From contig JAFRLY010000046.1 of the NCBI GenBank assembly GCA_017431005.1, forward strand, positions 1-64,000: DNA of 64,000 bases, written 5' to 3'. Below are positions 18,261 to 27,148 of the stretch, piece by piece. The position numbers were made by a program, and so were the translations under genes. This DNA is from Clostridia bacterium (GTDB lineage: Bacteria; Bacillota; Clostridia; Christensenellales; Aristaeellaceae). The notes under the pieces were generated by a model. It was not told the origin of the DNA, made no database searches, and worked only from the letters and a program-made list of their open reading frames with translations. The first letter of the stretch is position 1; each line of letters opens with the position of its first letter.

Positions 18261-19937
18261 ATGTCCCAGTTTCTTTCCAATTCCCGGATGCATCAGGCCT
18301 GGCTTACCTGTCCTGCCATGCCGGAGGAGCTTCTCGCCGACCTGAAAGCAATGGATGAGGCAGCCGTCAGTGATGCCTTCTACCGTGAGCTCGCCTTTGG
18401 TACCGGCGGTCTCCGCGGTGTCCTTGGCGCCGGTACAAACCGGATGAATCTGTTCACAGTGCGCAAAGCCACACGCGGCCTCGGTTCCTATCTTAAGGAG
18501 ACCTTCCCGTCGCCATCCTGTGCCATCTCCTGCGACTCCCGCATTCATTCCCGGGACTTCGCGGAGCTGACTGCCGCAGTCCTGGCAGAGATGGGCATCC
18601 GTGTGTATCTGTATCCGAAGCTTCAGCCTACGCCAATGCTCTCCTACGCGGTTCGCCATCTGCACACTTCAGCCGGTGTTATGGTCACCGCCTCCCATAA
18701 TCCGGCTAAGTTTAACGGATATAAGGTTTATGGCGCGGATGGCTGTCAGATCACGCTGGAAGCAGCAGACCGCATACAGCATTTCATCGATGCTGAACCC
18801 GTCCTTTCGGATGCCTTGCCTGATTTTAACCATTACCTCTCTTCCGGAATAATTTCATACATTACGGAAGAAACGATAGAAGCTTATTATCAGGACATCC
18901 TGAAGCTCCGGGTTCATCCCTGCTCAGAATCGCTCCATCTGGTTTATTCTCCTCTGAACGGCACCGGCAATATCCCGGTTCGGGAGATCATGAAGCGCAT
19001 CGGCAACATTCAGGTGGATATTGTCGCCGAGCAGGAGCTGCCGGACGGACATTTTCCCACCTGTCCCTATCCGAATCCGGAAATCCGGGAGGCTATGTCC
19101 CTGGCAATTCAGAAAACGATTGAAACCCAGGCGGATTTTTGCTTTGCCACTGATCCTGACTGCGACCGCATGGGTGCCGGCGTCCGCGTCGGTAATGATG
19201 TGCAGCTGATTTCCGGCAACGATATGGGTATCCTGATGCTCGATTATCTTTGCCGCTCCGCAAAGCCGAGGGATCCTGCTTTCCCCCTCGTAGCAGTAAA
19301 GACTATTGTCTCCACTGAGATGGCTGCTGCCATATGTAAAAAATACAATGTTGAGCTTCGGAATGTCCTGACCGGCTTTAAGTTCATCGGCGAGCAAATC
19401 GGCCTGCTGGAAAAGGAAGGTCATCCGGATCGTTATCTCTTCGGCTTTGAGGAATCCTACGGCTATCTTTCCGGTACAGACGTCCGGGACAAGGATGCGG
19501 TCAACGCCGCCCTCCTGCTCTGTGAAATGGCTGCCAACCTGAAGGCTGAAGGCAAGACCCTTCTCTCCCGCCTGGAAGAGCTCCGCACTGAATTCGGCTT
19601 CTACGCCCAGCGCCTCCTGACCTTCCAGTACGAGGGCGAGAACGGTGCCAAAACCATGGCCAATATCATGTCCGCTCTTCGCGCACCTCTCAAAGGCTTC
19701 TCAGAATCCGAAATTCAGAACGCTGCCCGCATCGACTACCTGAATGATGAAACCGGACTCCCAAAGTCCGATGTCCTTTCTTTTACGCTTCCTTCCGGTT
19801 TCAAGTTTATCGTCCGTCCTTCCGGAACCGAACCAAAGCTCAAGGCTTACCTATTTGCCCAGGGTGTGGATCAGCAGACAGCGGAAAAAGAACTTGACAT
19901 TCTTGAAAGCATGGTACGCAGCCACTGTAAGGCATAA
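18261..19937 (+). CDS. Alpha-phosphoglucomutase / phosphomannomutase
   Basis: The 558-residue enzyme interconverts hexose 1- and 6-phosphates, most likely glucose, linking glycogen and sugar-nucleotide synthesis with glycolysis. All four active-site loops are clear: phosphoserine loop VTASHNPAKFNGYK near residue 152, metal loop DPDCDR near residue 302, sugar loop GFEESYGY near residue 400, and phosphate loop RPSGTEPK near residue 520. Its length matches the PgcA-type enzyme of Bacillota. The GGAGG site is 8 bases before the ATG. It shares a bidirectional terminator with the convergent zinc-ribbon gene. Confidence 0.94.
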   Translation: MSQFLSNSRMHQAWLTCPAMPEELLADLKAMDEAAVSDAFYRELAFGTGGLRGVLGAGTNRMNLFTVRKATRGLGSYLKETFPSPSCAISCDSRIHSRDFAELTAAVLAEMGIRVYLYPKLQPTPMLSYAVRHLHTSAGVMVTASHNPAKFNGYKVYGADGCQITLEAADRIQHFIDAEPVLSDALPDFNHYLSSGIISYITEETIEAYYQDILKLRVHPCSESLHLVYSPLNGTGNIPVREIMKRIGNIQVDIVAEQELPDGHFPTCPYPNPEIREAMSLAIQKTIETQADFCFATDPDCDRMGAGVRVGNDVQLISGNDMGILMLDYLCRSAKPRDPAFPLVAVKTIVSTEMAAAICKKYNVELRNVLTGFKFIGEQIGLLEKEGHPDRYLFGFEESYGYLSGTDVRDKDAVNAALLLCEMAANLKAEGKTLLSRLEELRTEFGFYAQRLLTFQYEGENGAKTMANIMSALRAPLKGFSESEIQNAARIDYLNDETGLPKSDVLSFTLPSGFKFIVRPSGTEPKLKAYLFAQGVDQQTAEKELDILESMVRSHCKA

Positions 19938-19950
19938 ACCCAAAATAAAA

Positions 19951-19980
19951 AATCAGCAGCCCACTGGCTGCTGATTTTTT
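19951..19980. terminator. Bidirectional terminator
   Basis: Stem AATCAGCAGCC/GGCTGCTGATT (19951-19976) with A-tract before and T-tract after, serving the phosphoglucomutase gene and the convergent zinc-ribbon gene. Confidence 0.93.
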
Positions 19981-19984
19981 CATC

Positions 19985-20278
19985 TTAGAAACGGCTGTTC
20001 TGCCTCTGAGCCTCAAAGCACTCGCGGCAATACACAGGGCGATCTCCACGGGGCTGGAAAGGCACCTGAGTCTCGCATCCGCAGCCATCGCAGATTACTG
20101 TGTACATCTGCCGGGGAGCACCATTGTTGCCATTCTGCGCACGACGTGCAGCGCGGCAGGCAGGGCAGCGGCTGGGCTCATTCTGGAAACCCTTCTGAGC
20201 AAAGAATTCCTGCTCGCTGGCAGAGAATACGAACTCGTTGCCGCAGTCACGGCAGGTCAAAGTCTTGTCTTCATACAT
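19985..20278 (-). CDS. Small zinc-ribbon protein
   Basis: This 97-residue cytoplasmic protein carries two zinc-ribbon units. The first uses CRDCG (Cys9, Cys12) and CPAC (Cys38, Cys41). The second uses CDGCGC (from Cys63) and CREC (Cys84, Cys87). It fits the probable zinc-ribbon domain family that is widespread in Clostridia; its role is unknown. An AAGGAGG site lies upstream of the ATG. A 125-base 5' leader separates it from its promoter, which is long for such a small gene. Confidence 0.88.
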   Translation of the reverse strand: MYEDKTLTCRDCGNEFVFSASEQEFFAQKGFQNEPSRCPACRAARRAQNGNNGAPRQMYTVICDGCGCETQVPFQPRGDRPVYCRECFEAQRQNSRF

Positions 20279-20410
20279 GGTGGTAATCCTCCTTTTTTAT
20301 GTTGTTTACCCGCGCCATTGGTGATGATACGCCCCGTTCCAGACAATGGTCAGTAAACAACCATGGAGGAAATGAACCGAATTAACCGTGGGCCTGGGCT
20401 AACAGACGTT

Positions 20411-20439
20411 ATTATAGCATGCGTTTTTCGGTTTGTACA
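20411..20439 (-). promoter_or_regulatory. Promoter of the zinc-ribbon gene
   Basis: Minus strand TGTACA (20434-20439), 17 bases, TATAAT (20411-20416). Confidence 0.65.
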
Positions 20440-20482
20440 GGGTTTATACGTACATTTTATAATTTTTCGGTGAAAAAGGCAC

Positions 20483-20510
20483 AAAAAAAGGGTAATGATA
20501 AACATTACCC
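20483..20510 (-). terminator. Terminator after the secreted protein gene
   Basis: Minus-strand hairpin GGGTAATG/CATTACCC (20490-20510) followed by seven T residues. Confidence 0.9.
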
Positions 20511-20528
20511 CGAAAATACCAGTTTAGC

Positions 20529-21086
20529 TTACTTATTGAATACCAGAGTAGCAACCAAACCCTTGTTCAGGATTTTCCCCAGCTCTTCAGCATTCAGGGT
20601 GATTGTAACTTTGCCTTCCTTTACGACAGCATCTTTCATCATCCACTCGCCGCTCTCAATAATATTGAACAGAACGCACAATTCCTCACCCTCTTCATAG
20701 GGAGTATCCAGTTCCATACCAAAGGTGAAGGATTCCACACCTTCGCCATCGCCGGTAGCCTTAAGAGCAACCATTTCCTTCAGGTTGTCCGCCAATTTCT
20801 CAGCGCTTAGGAAATCAGCAGGAATTGCAGCCAGAATGTCTGCGGGCAGTACACTGCTCAAATCACCGGCTTCAACTGCAGCGGCAATCGCGGTTTGCAG
20901 AGCGGTAACAGCTTCATCAGGCTCAACGATTTCAATAACAATATTAGCTTCTTTGTTGCCTTTAACATCAATGACATCAGCACCGGAAATATCCCCGGAA
21001 GTCTTTGAACCCACAGCTTCAGCAAACACGGCAGTTGTCATAACCATCATAGCCAGCACCAGCAATACAGCAATCAGTTTCTTCAT
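20529..21086 (-). CDS. Small secreted protein, unknown
   Basis: The 185-residue product begins with a clear signal peptide (MKKLIAVLLVLAMMVMTTAVFA, cleavage after AFA-like residues). The mature part is acidic, with an Ala-rich helical middle (LQTAIAAAVEAGDLSSVLPADI cut here to its theme) and a beta-rich C-terminal half, VTITLNAEELGKILNKGLVA. No lipobox, anchor or known domain is visible. It forms its own transcription unit with promoter and terminator. Codon use looks like that of the neighbouring surface genes. Confidence 0.8.
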   Translation of the reverse strand: MKKLIAVLLVLAMMVMTTAVFAEAVGSKTSGDISGADVIDVKGNKEANIVIEIVEPDEAVTALQTAIAAAVEAGDLSSVLPADILAAIPADFLSAEKLADNLKEMVALKATGDGEGVESFTFGMELDTPYEEGEELCVLFNIIESGEWMMKDAVVKEGKVTITLNAEELGKILNKGLVATLVFNK

Positions 21087-21148
21087 CGTAGTAGTTCCTC
21101 CTTCTGACTATTTTTCACGGCAAAAGCCGTAAAAATCAAATTCGAATT

Positions 21149-21177
21149 ATATTAACATTATATATATATTTCGTCAA
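21149..21177 (-). promoter_or_regulatory. Promoter of the secreted protein gene
   Basis: Minus strand TTGACG (21172-21177), 17 bases, TAATAT (21149-21154), in a very AT-rich stretch. Confidence 0.65.
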
Positions 21178-21229
21178 CTGTTTTTTGTCCTGATTCTGTT
21201 CTTTTTTATGGATTTTCCAGTTCTCTTTT

Positions 21230-21568
21230 TTAAACACTTGCCATCCACAATCCGTGAAGATTGCAGTACTCATATGCCGCTACTATCTTTTCAGTAGTTT
21301 TGAATATGGCTTCAGGTTTCATTCCGGGTTTCAGCCATTTCATCTGCATACCGGTGTCCGTCTGCAGCAGAATCCACTCGATGTAATGCGCTTCGAGGCT
21401 TGGATGCTCTGCCGTTCCGATCTTCACCGTCACTTCTTCCCCATGGACCATAATCACAGGAACATGCTTTTCTCCTGCTGCATCTGTCGTGTTTGGTATC
21501 AGTTCTGTGCCGGCTGTCAGTTCCTTGTCAGAAATAATGACCTGATCTTCAAGCTTATAAAATTTCAT
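21230..21568 (-). CDS. Superoxide reductase (desulfoferrodoxin family, center II only)
   Basis: This 112-residue protein matches the neelaredoxin-type superoxide reductases, which reduce superoxide to hydrogen peroxide without making oxygen and so suit anaerobes. The five iron ligands are at His35 (EKHVP), His55 and His61 (AEHPSLEAHYIEW), and Cys102 and His105 (YCNLHGLW), with family spacing. Glu33 next to Lys34 gives the usual active-site pair. The N-terminal rubredoxin-like center I is absent. The ATG at 21568 follows an AGGGAA site. It lies 63 bases behind the BIG2 gene and could be the end of that transcript, though the functional link is unclear. Confidence 0.92.
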   Translation of the reverse strand: MKFYKLEDQVIISDKELTAGTELIPNTTDAAGEKHVPVIMVHGEEVTVKIGTAEHPSLEAHYIEWILLQTDTGMQMKWLKPGMKPEAIFKTTEKIVAAYEYCNLHGLWMASV

Positions 21569-21631
21569 CAATATTCCCTTCCTTATATCTCAGATTATTG
21601 TACTTTTTATATACTTACCATGAACAACCAT

Positions 21632-23512
21632 TTACGGACTTATTTTCACCTTCTCAGCAACAATCGCTGGAATCAGTGTGTTCGACTGCAGAGATTCGCT
21701 GTAGAGCTGCTCCATCTGAAAGGTTCCGTAAAGGGTGATCTGCTCGCTGTCGTTCAGTTCCTCTTTATGAAGTATGTTTACCGGAACCTTAGCCCAGAGC
21801 ACCTGATCACTGTAATCATTTCCGGCAGTACCGATGGTCAGAGTGAGCACTGATTCATTCGCATCCTGAATTTGCAGGATTTTGCCGGATATGCTCATGG
21901 GTGTATTAATATATGCGAATGGATTCCGGACAATATCAGCATAGACGATCACCGGATATGAAATCTCATTGTAAACCGCTGAATTATCGATCGATACTTT
22001 TATTTCTGTCTGATCTGCAGGAGCAGCGGGATTATTGAGAATAACGGTACCTTCACCGGCGTTTTCAGGATAGATGACAAGATTCTTCGCTTCATCCAGA
22101 GATGCGGTAAAAGCATTGCCGGTGGTCTGAAGCTCAAGCTCATTTATCTCTGAACTGTACATGACCGGAATGGTAATTCCGGCTTTCTCGGTGACTGTGA
22201 AAGCATCTCCATCCACCAAGAATGATGGTACATGCACTTCAAGCTGGGCACTAATACCGCTGCCATCCAAAGCCGCGCAGGTAATAATACAGTCTCCGGC
22301 GCCGACCGCCTCTATACTTCCATCCGCCACCTGAGCAACAAAAACATTGGAGGACGTCCAGACAAGCTCCTGATTGGTAGCATCTTCCGGCAGAACCTGA
22401 ACTGCAATTTTACGAATATTGCCGGTGGACAGTGTCAAAAATCTTTCTTCCGGTTCAGTTATATTAATAACTGCAACTGGCTGTGTCACAACGACATGAC
22501 AAAGGGCGGATAGTTCGCTGCCATCAAGTGTCGTGACAGTGATATCTGCTTCTCCGCCACCTTCAGCAGTCAGTTTTCCGGTATCATCGACCTTTATTAC
22601 TTCATCATTGGAGCTTGTCCAGGATAGCTTTTTATTGCTGGCGGTTTCGGGTAAAACAGCAGCGCTCATAGAATAAGTCTGCCCGACACTCAGCACCAGG
22701 TTCTGTGAATCCAGATTAATACCGGTGGCAGGCTGAATCACATTTATGTCATATGAAACCTGCCTGGATCGGATTCCCAGATCCGGATCCTCTGCCACAG
22801 AAGCAATAATCGTAGTTTTTCCGGCAGAGCAGCCGTATACTTTTCCATCTGTGTCCACAGAAGCTATTTCCGGATTGGAGGAAGACCATACAATCGGAGG
22901 AATATATGCGTCCTCAGGCTCAGCAATTACACTGAGAAACGTTTCTGACAGCGATGAATCAGCATTCAGGAGCAGGGTATCGCTTTCTCCCCAGACAGTA
23001 AGCTTTTCCAGTGGAATCAGCACCTTTACGACAAAGGAACCAGTCAGGTACGTGTTGTCCTTCGCTGCAGCGGTTATAGTTGCCACACCGCGGGATATGC
23101 CTGTCACCCTGCCGTTATCATTGACCTGGGCCACTTCAGTATCAGAAGAGGACCATATAAAAGCTGTACGAGCCGGAGCGGTATCCTTTAAAAATGTTAC
23201 GATAGGATTTTGAAAGATCGTTCTGTGTGTAAAAAAACTGATTTCAGGCAATTCAAAAGTTATCAGGCGGTCCGCATTCTCCAGGGCAATCTGTCTGTCC
23301 AGATCTGCCAGGCGGGACTCTACTGCCTGCTTCAGCAGCAGTAACTGATCATAATCATACTGCGCCAGATCAATCCCTTCATATAAATAAGTATTATCAT
23401 TCTCGGGCATGATAGGCTGGATTGTTGTCTCTTCTTCAGCCCTGCTCACAGAAGCACAGCTAAACATCATTACAGCCGCCAGGAGAAAAAGCAGCACTCT
23501 GGTTTTCGTCAT
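21632..23512 (-). CDS. Secreted protein with repeated BIG2 (Ig-like) domains
   Basis: This 626-residue exported protein has a signal peptide with a lipobox-like LLFLLAAVMMFSCAS, so it may be a lipoprotein. A short helical region (residues 45-80) is followed by four bacterial Ig-like group 2 domains. Each is marked by a WSSS or WTSSN-x-x-v core, as in FIWSSSDTEVAQVNDNGRVT, and similar blocks recur near residues 200, 295 and 385. The last 200 residues form two further beta-rich domains without repeats. Such proteins display adhesive domains at the cell surface. It lies 23 bases behind the Pro-Thr-Glu repeat protein gene in the same direction. Confidence 0.88.
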   Translation of the reverse strand: MTKTRVLLFLLAAVMMFSCASVSRAEEETTIQPIMPENDNTYLYEGIDLAQYDYDQLLLLKQAVESRLADLDRQIALENADRLITFELPEISFFTHRTIFQNPIVTFLKDTAPARTAFIWSSSDTEVAQVNDNGRVTGISRGVATITAAAKDNTYLTGSFVVKVLIPLEKLTVWGESDTLLLNADSSLSETFLSVIAEPEDAYIPPIVWSSSNPEIASVDTDGKVYGCSAGKTTIIASVAEDPDLGIRSRQVSYDINVIQPATGINLDSQNLVLSVGQTYSMSAAVLPETASNKKLSWTSSNDEVIKVDDTGKLTAEGGGEADITVTTLDGSELSALCHVVVTQPVAVINITEPEERFLTLSTGNIRKIAVQVLPEDATNQELVWTSSNVFVAQVADGSIEAVGAGDCIITCAALDGSGISAQLEVHVPSFLVDGDAFTVTEKAGITIPVMYSSEINELELQTTGNAFTASLDEAKNLVIYPENAGEGTVILNNPAAPADQTEIKVSIDNSAVYNEISYPVIVYADIVRNPFAYINTPMSISGKILQIQDANESVLTLTIGTAGNDYSDQVLWAKVPVNILHKEELNDSEQITLYGTFQMEQLYSESLQSNTLIPAIVAEKVKISP

Positions 23513-23535
23513 AATTAATTCTCCCCTATGTATGG

Positions 23536-25413
23536 TTAATCAATCTCATGATCAGCAATGTCATACCTTGTTTTTTTAAGTAACACACCATTATCATCAT
23601 ACTGATAACGATATGCTACGGTCCCGTCAGCCAGTTTGATTGCAAAACCATCGGTTCCGTAAAATTTCTCATAAACCACACGATTATACCCATCAAATTC
23701 CCTATATACAATTGCATAGCCAGCCGAACAGCAGACAGGGAGATTCTCCTTGTCGTAATACTTTTCACGGTTGATATTACCTTTTTGATCATAGGTGTAA
23801 TCCACCCTGCAATAGGTTTCATTACCTATAGTCATTAGCTCGTTATTCTCATCATACCATCGTTCAGATATGATATGATCCTTGCTCATCACTCTCACTC
23901 TGGTAACAAAACCCAATTCCCCCAGAACCGGTTTACCGGAAAAATCATAATATGTCTCAGTGACAGCCTCCGGATCGTCTGTAAAATTGGCAGTCTGAAG
24001 CAGCACCGGAGTCGGCATCGGAGTCTGAGTCGGCACAGGAGTCTGAGTCGGCGCAGGTATGGGGATGGGAGTCTGCGCTTGAACAGGCGAAGGTATGGAC
24101 GTCGGTTCCGAGGTTGCAGTTTCGGATAATTCCGGAGGCTGTTTCTCTGCAGGGGTTTCAGCAGGCTCTGCAGTTGATTCCTCTGCAGGTTCTTCCAGCA
24201 TATCAATGGTAAGCAGGACAGATGGTTGACCTGTAGGTTCAGGTGTCTCTGCAGGAATCTGAGTTGGCTCCGCGGTAGGTTCAGACGTGGGTTCCGGTGT
24301 GGGCTCCGCGGTTGGTTCAGGCGTGGGCTCCGGTGTGGGCTCCGCAGTTGGTTCAGGCGTTGGCTCCGCGGTAGGTTCAGGCGTGGGTTCAGGCGTTGGC
24401 TCCGCGGTAGGTTCAGGCGTGGGCTCCGGTGTGGGCTCCGCGGTTGGTTCAGGCGTGGGCTCCGGTGTGGGCTCCGCGGTTGGTTCAGGCGTGGGCTCCG
24501 GTGTGGGCTCCGCAGTTGGTTCAGGCGTGGGCTCCGCGGTAGGTTCAGGTGTAGGTTCCGGTGTGGGTTCCACGGTAGGTTCAGGCGTAGGTTCTGCGGT
24601 GGGTTCAGGCGTAGGTTCAGGTGTGGGCTCCGCTGTAGGTTCCTGTGTGGGTACAGCCGTAGGCTCCGGAGTAAGCAAAACTGTTCCGGATTCCTGCTGC
24701 TTCCAGCTGATCTTAATGGACCACGGGTCAAAGGAAAGCCTGGGTTTTCCGCTGTCTGTCATAATTTTCAGGACAGATTCAAGCATAGTGCCTTCCGGAT
24801 CCTCCAGTCGTTTTCCTTTCGCATCCATGAAGGTAACACGACTTAATGAGTCAGATTCATATCTCGCATAAACATGCGCATATCCGATAGCTGTATTATG
24901 GATTTTACCATCTGTACCATAAAAGGTAAGTTCGGTTACCCTGCGCCACCCATCATAGTCAAGCTTCAGCACAGAGTAACCATCTGGATTATCAGCACGG
25001 TTCCCTTTTGTATCGAGATAACGTATTTTAAAGGGATATTCCCTGAAATCCTCATACTGGCATTCTACGCTCGCATAACCGTTCGCACCTGTTTCCGGCA
25101 ACTGGTTATCGTCCACAAACGTGTAGGTAACAGTCTTGGTGCGTTTATCCACCGTCATTCTGACATCAGGCTCACGGACAGTTTCATTTTCTTCAGAGAT
25201 GTTATTCTCTGTTATACCGATCTTTTTATCAGGATCCGTGTTATTTTCAGAAAAGATTATTCCATCTTCCGACTCTCCCTGCTTTGAATCAATGCTCATC
25301 ATTTCAGCAATGATCGCATCCACATTAATTGTAGGCAAAGATCGGGATTCCTCTGCAGCAGCTGCAGAGAAAAGCAGAAGGAAAGCGAGCAGGAAGGCCC
25401 GGATCTTTTTCAT
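23536..25413 (-). CDS. Secreted Pro-Thr-Glu repeat protein with flanking YD-like repeats
   Basis: The 625-residue product starts at 25413, the third of three consecutive ATGs, 7 bases after AGGAG. The signal peptide (MKKIRAFLLAFLLLFSAAAA) follows. Residues around 85-205 and the last 150 contain imperfect repeats of about 24 residues of the form GYA-x5-Y-x-GWRRVTELTFYGTDGK or INREKYYDKENLPV, resembling YD or MORN-like wall repeats. Between them lies a stretch of about 140 residues made almost only of TPEP and TAEP units, probably an extended cell-wall-spanning stalk. No LPxTG or membrane anchor is seen. It is cotranscribed with cpsB (22-base gap) and the BIG2 gene. Confidence 0.88.
   Translation of the reverse strand: MKKIRAFLLAFLLLFSAAAAEESRSLPTINVDAIIAEMMSIDSKQGESEDGIIFSENNTDPDKKIGITENNISEENETVREPDVRMTVDKRTKTVTYTFVDDNQLPETGANGYASVECQYEDFREYPFKIRYLDTKGNRADNPDGYSVLKLDYDGWRRVTELTFYGTDGKIHNTAIGYAHVYARYESDSLSRVTFMDAKGKRLEDPEGTMLESVLKIMTDSGKPRLSFDPWSIKISWKQQESGTVLLTPEPTAVPTQEPTAEPTPEPTPEPTAEPTPEPTVEPTPEPTPEPTAEPTPEPTAEPTPEPTPEPTAEPTPEPTPEPTAEPTPEPTPEPTAEPTPEPTPEPTAEPTPEPTAEPTPEPTPEPTAEPTPEPTSEPTAEPTQIPAETPEPTGQPSVLLTIDMLEEPAEESTAEPAETPAEKQPPELSETATSEPTSIPSPVQAQTPIPIPAPTQTPVPTQTPMPTPVLLQTANFTDDPEAVTETYYDFSGKPVLGELGFVTRVRVMSKDHIISERWYDENNELMTIGNETYCRVDYTYDQKGNINREKYYDKENLPVCCSAGYAIVYREFDGYNRVVYEKFYGTDGFAIKLADGTVAYRYQYDDNGVLLKKTRYDIADHEID
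24250..24672 (-). repeat. In-frame tandem repeats encoding TPEP/TAEP
   Basis: Tandem units of 24 and 36 bases encode PTPEPTAE and PTPEPTPEPTAE. The copies are nearly identical at the DNA level (plus strand theme GGTTCAGGCGTGGGCTCC). All units are multiples of three, so copy-number change would alter stalk length without breaking the frame. The same repeats create spurious long ORFs on the plus strand. Confidence 0.93.
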
Positions 25414-25435
25414 CATCATTCTCCTTACCGTAAAT

Positions 25436-26143
25436 TCATTCATCAAAAAGAATATTTACCCGTTGACGAATCGCAGAGGCAGCCACGGTGCCATATTTAT
25501 CTTTGAGCACTTCCATTGCCGGAGTCATACAGGTTTCCCGTCCGGGCAGAGCATGTGTGTCCGTTGCGATAAAGTCCACCAATCCGCGGCGAAACAGCTC
25601 CTCCTGGAACCCGCGTCGCAGGAGAGGTGCCTTACGCAGCAAAGTACGCCCATTGATCTGAATCAGGGCATGATACCGGGTTTTCATTTCCTCTGCCTGT
25701 CTGATTTTCCCGATCGCAGGATAACGCTCCATATGAGCAATGATCGGAACAAATCCTGCCCCCGTCACCTTCTGCAGGGCATCAGTAATATGGTCAGCCT
25801 TATCGGATGGACTGAACTCTATAAGTGCATATCGGCTGCCAGCCAGGGTAGGCACCTTGCCTTCTCTCAGTAAGCGCGGCGTCAGATCCGTATATAACAG
25901 TTCTGCGCCTTTATACAGGGAAAGAGGCAGTTTTTCCTTTCGGATAAAAGCCAGTGCCTGTTCAAAGTGATCGTCAAAAACGTCTTGCGGAAAAGGGTAA
26001 ACTCCCGGAGTAATATGTGGAGTGCAAATGATCCTGGATATTCCATCGTTTACAGCTTCGCGAAGCATGTCCCAGGTTTCTTCCCGGTCTTTTGCACCAT
26101 CATCCACACCCCAGATAACGTGACTGTGCATATCAGTATACAT
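25436..26143 (-). CDS. cpsB: CpsB/CapC-family tyrosine-protein phosphatase (PHP fold)
   Basis: This 235-residue protein has the PHP-type metal motifs of the CpsB/YwqE phosphatases: MYTDMHSHVIWGVDDGAKD at the N-terminus, CTPHITPGVYP near residue 40, IAHMERYPA near residue 135 and FIATDTHALPGR near residue 190. These enzymes dephosphorylate the tyrosine kinases that control capsule and surface polysaccharide synthesis. No matching kinase (Wzd/Wze type) is in the window, which is odd. It starts 3 bases after the LCP gene stop, so the two are one operon. A GGTGGA site lies 7 bases before the ATG. Confidence 0.92.
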   Translation of the reverse strand: MYTDMHSHVIWGVDDGAKDREETWDMLREAVNDGISRIICTPHITPGVYPFPQDVFDDHFEQALAFIRKEKLPLSLYKGAELLYTDLTPRLLREGKVPTLAGSRYALIEFSPSDKADHITDALQKVTGAGFVPIIAHMERYPAIGKIRQAEEMKTRYHALIQINGRTLLRKAPLLRRGFQEELFRRGLVDFIATDTHALPGRETCMTPAMEVLKDKYGTVAASAIRQRVNILFDE

Positions 26144-26146
26144 TGC

Positions 26147-27148
26147 TTATTCCACCCTCGTATAGAGATGGCTCAGAACCCATTCCACTGCAGCGCCTTC
26201 CTCCATGTGAAACTCCATGAAGCCATCCGCTCCAATGCTGTAGTTGCCGGCAGGATGATCTACCGGCAGGACAGTGAAGTTATAAGCGGTATTCATTTCC
26301 TCCAGAAGACGTTTTTGGGAAAGATTCGTAACAGCAATATCGCTTAGAGTATTCAGCATAACTTCACCGAAGCTCAGATCCGCAGAAATCTTTTTGTTCA
26401 TTGTATTGATGGCATTACGCATAAACTCGTTCTGGCGGACCATTCGTTCTTCATTTGTGCCGGCGCCAACAGTCATTCTGGAACGGACAAAGGCTTCCGC
26501 ATCCTTTCCGTGGAGCACAATGTCGGCACCCTTTGTCCAGGCCGGATCCACAGAGGTCATATCATAATCCATGTGCACTTTGACGCCGCCCAGGACATCA
26601 TTCAGAAGAGGAACGGCAGAATAGTCCACAACGTAATATCCATCGATCTCCATGCCGTCAAGGAGGTTCTGAACGGCCTTGACTGTATATTTGGCATTGT
26701 CCTGTTTGGATCCGCCGTAACTGTGAGCAAGACAGATCTGCAATACACGGGTCCCGACCTCATTTCCGAAAACACCGAGAATCTGAACATCCGTCATTGT
26801 ATCACGATCGATCTGAAGCTGATGAATCTGCTTATCTGTCTGATCTATGGCCAGGAGCATCAGAAAGTCCGCCTGACCGCCATTGCGGTAGCGGCCTGTC
26901 TGTTCCCGGGCGTCGGGTTTGTCGATACCAGCGATCAGAATTGTGGTGACCGCTGGTTTTTCCCGCCAGGTCTGACCTTTCCATTCCACAGTTTTCAGTT
27001 GTCCAAAGTGCTCGCTCATGGTGCCGCGCTTTTCTGCATAATGCGCGTCATCCTCTTTCTGCAGCAGAATGAGCGCACCGGCAAGAACCGCCAGTGCCAG
27101 AGCCCCTATCACAATACCGCGAATCCACAGATGCTTTCTGTTATGCAT
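26147..27148 (-). CDS. LytR-CpsA-Psr (LCP) family glycopolymer transferase
   Basis: LCP enzymes attach wall teichoic acids, capsules or other glycopolymers from lipid carriers to peptidoglycan. The 333-residue protein has a short basic N-terminus, one membrane helix (GIVIGALALAVLAGALILLQ) and the extracellular LCP domain. The arginine and aspartate-rich motifs are visible in TILIAGIDK, FLMLLAIDQT, LQIDRDTM and AFVRSRMTVG. An ATG at 27148 is preferred over the TTG at 27154 because GAGAGG lies 9 bases before it. With cpsB next door it points to a surface glycopolymer pathway whose synthesis genes are elsewhere. Confidence 0.9.
   Translation of the reverse strand: MHNRKHLWIRGIVIGALALAVLAGALILLQKEDDAHYAEKRGTMSEHFGQLKTVEWKGQTWREKPAVTTILIAGIDKPDAREQTGRYRNGGQADFLMLLAIDQTDKQIHQLQIDRDTMTDVQILGVFGNEVGTRVLQICLAHSYGGSKQDNAKYTVKAVQNLLDGMEIDGYYVVDYSAVPLLNDVLGGVKVHMDYDMTSVDPAWTKGADIVLHGKDAEAFVRSRMTVGAGTNEERMVRQNEFMRNAINTMNKKISADLSFGEVMLNTLSDIAVTNLSQKRLLEEMNTAYNFTVLPVDHPAGNYSIGADGFMEFHMEEGAAVEWVLSHLYTRVE

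Noticed and set aside
24226-24871. Plus-strand ORFs encoding VGSG and RG repeats
   Set aside because: They are mirror products of the TPEP-coding repeats and lack ribosome binding sites.
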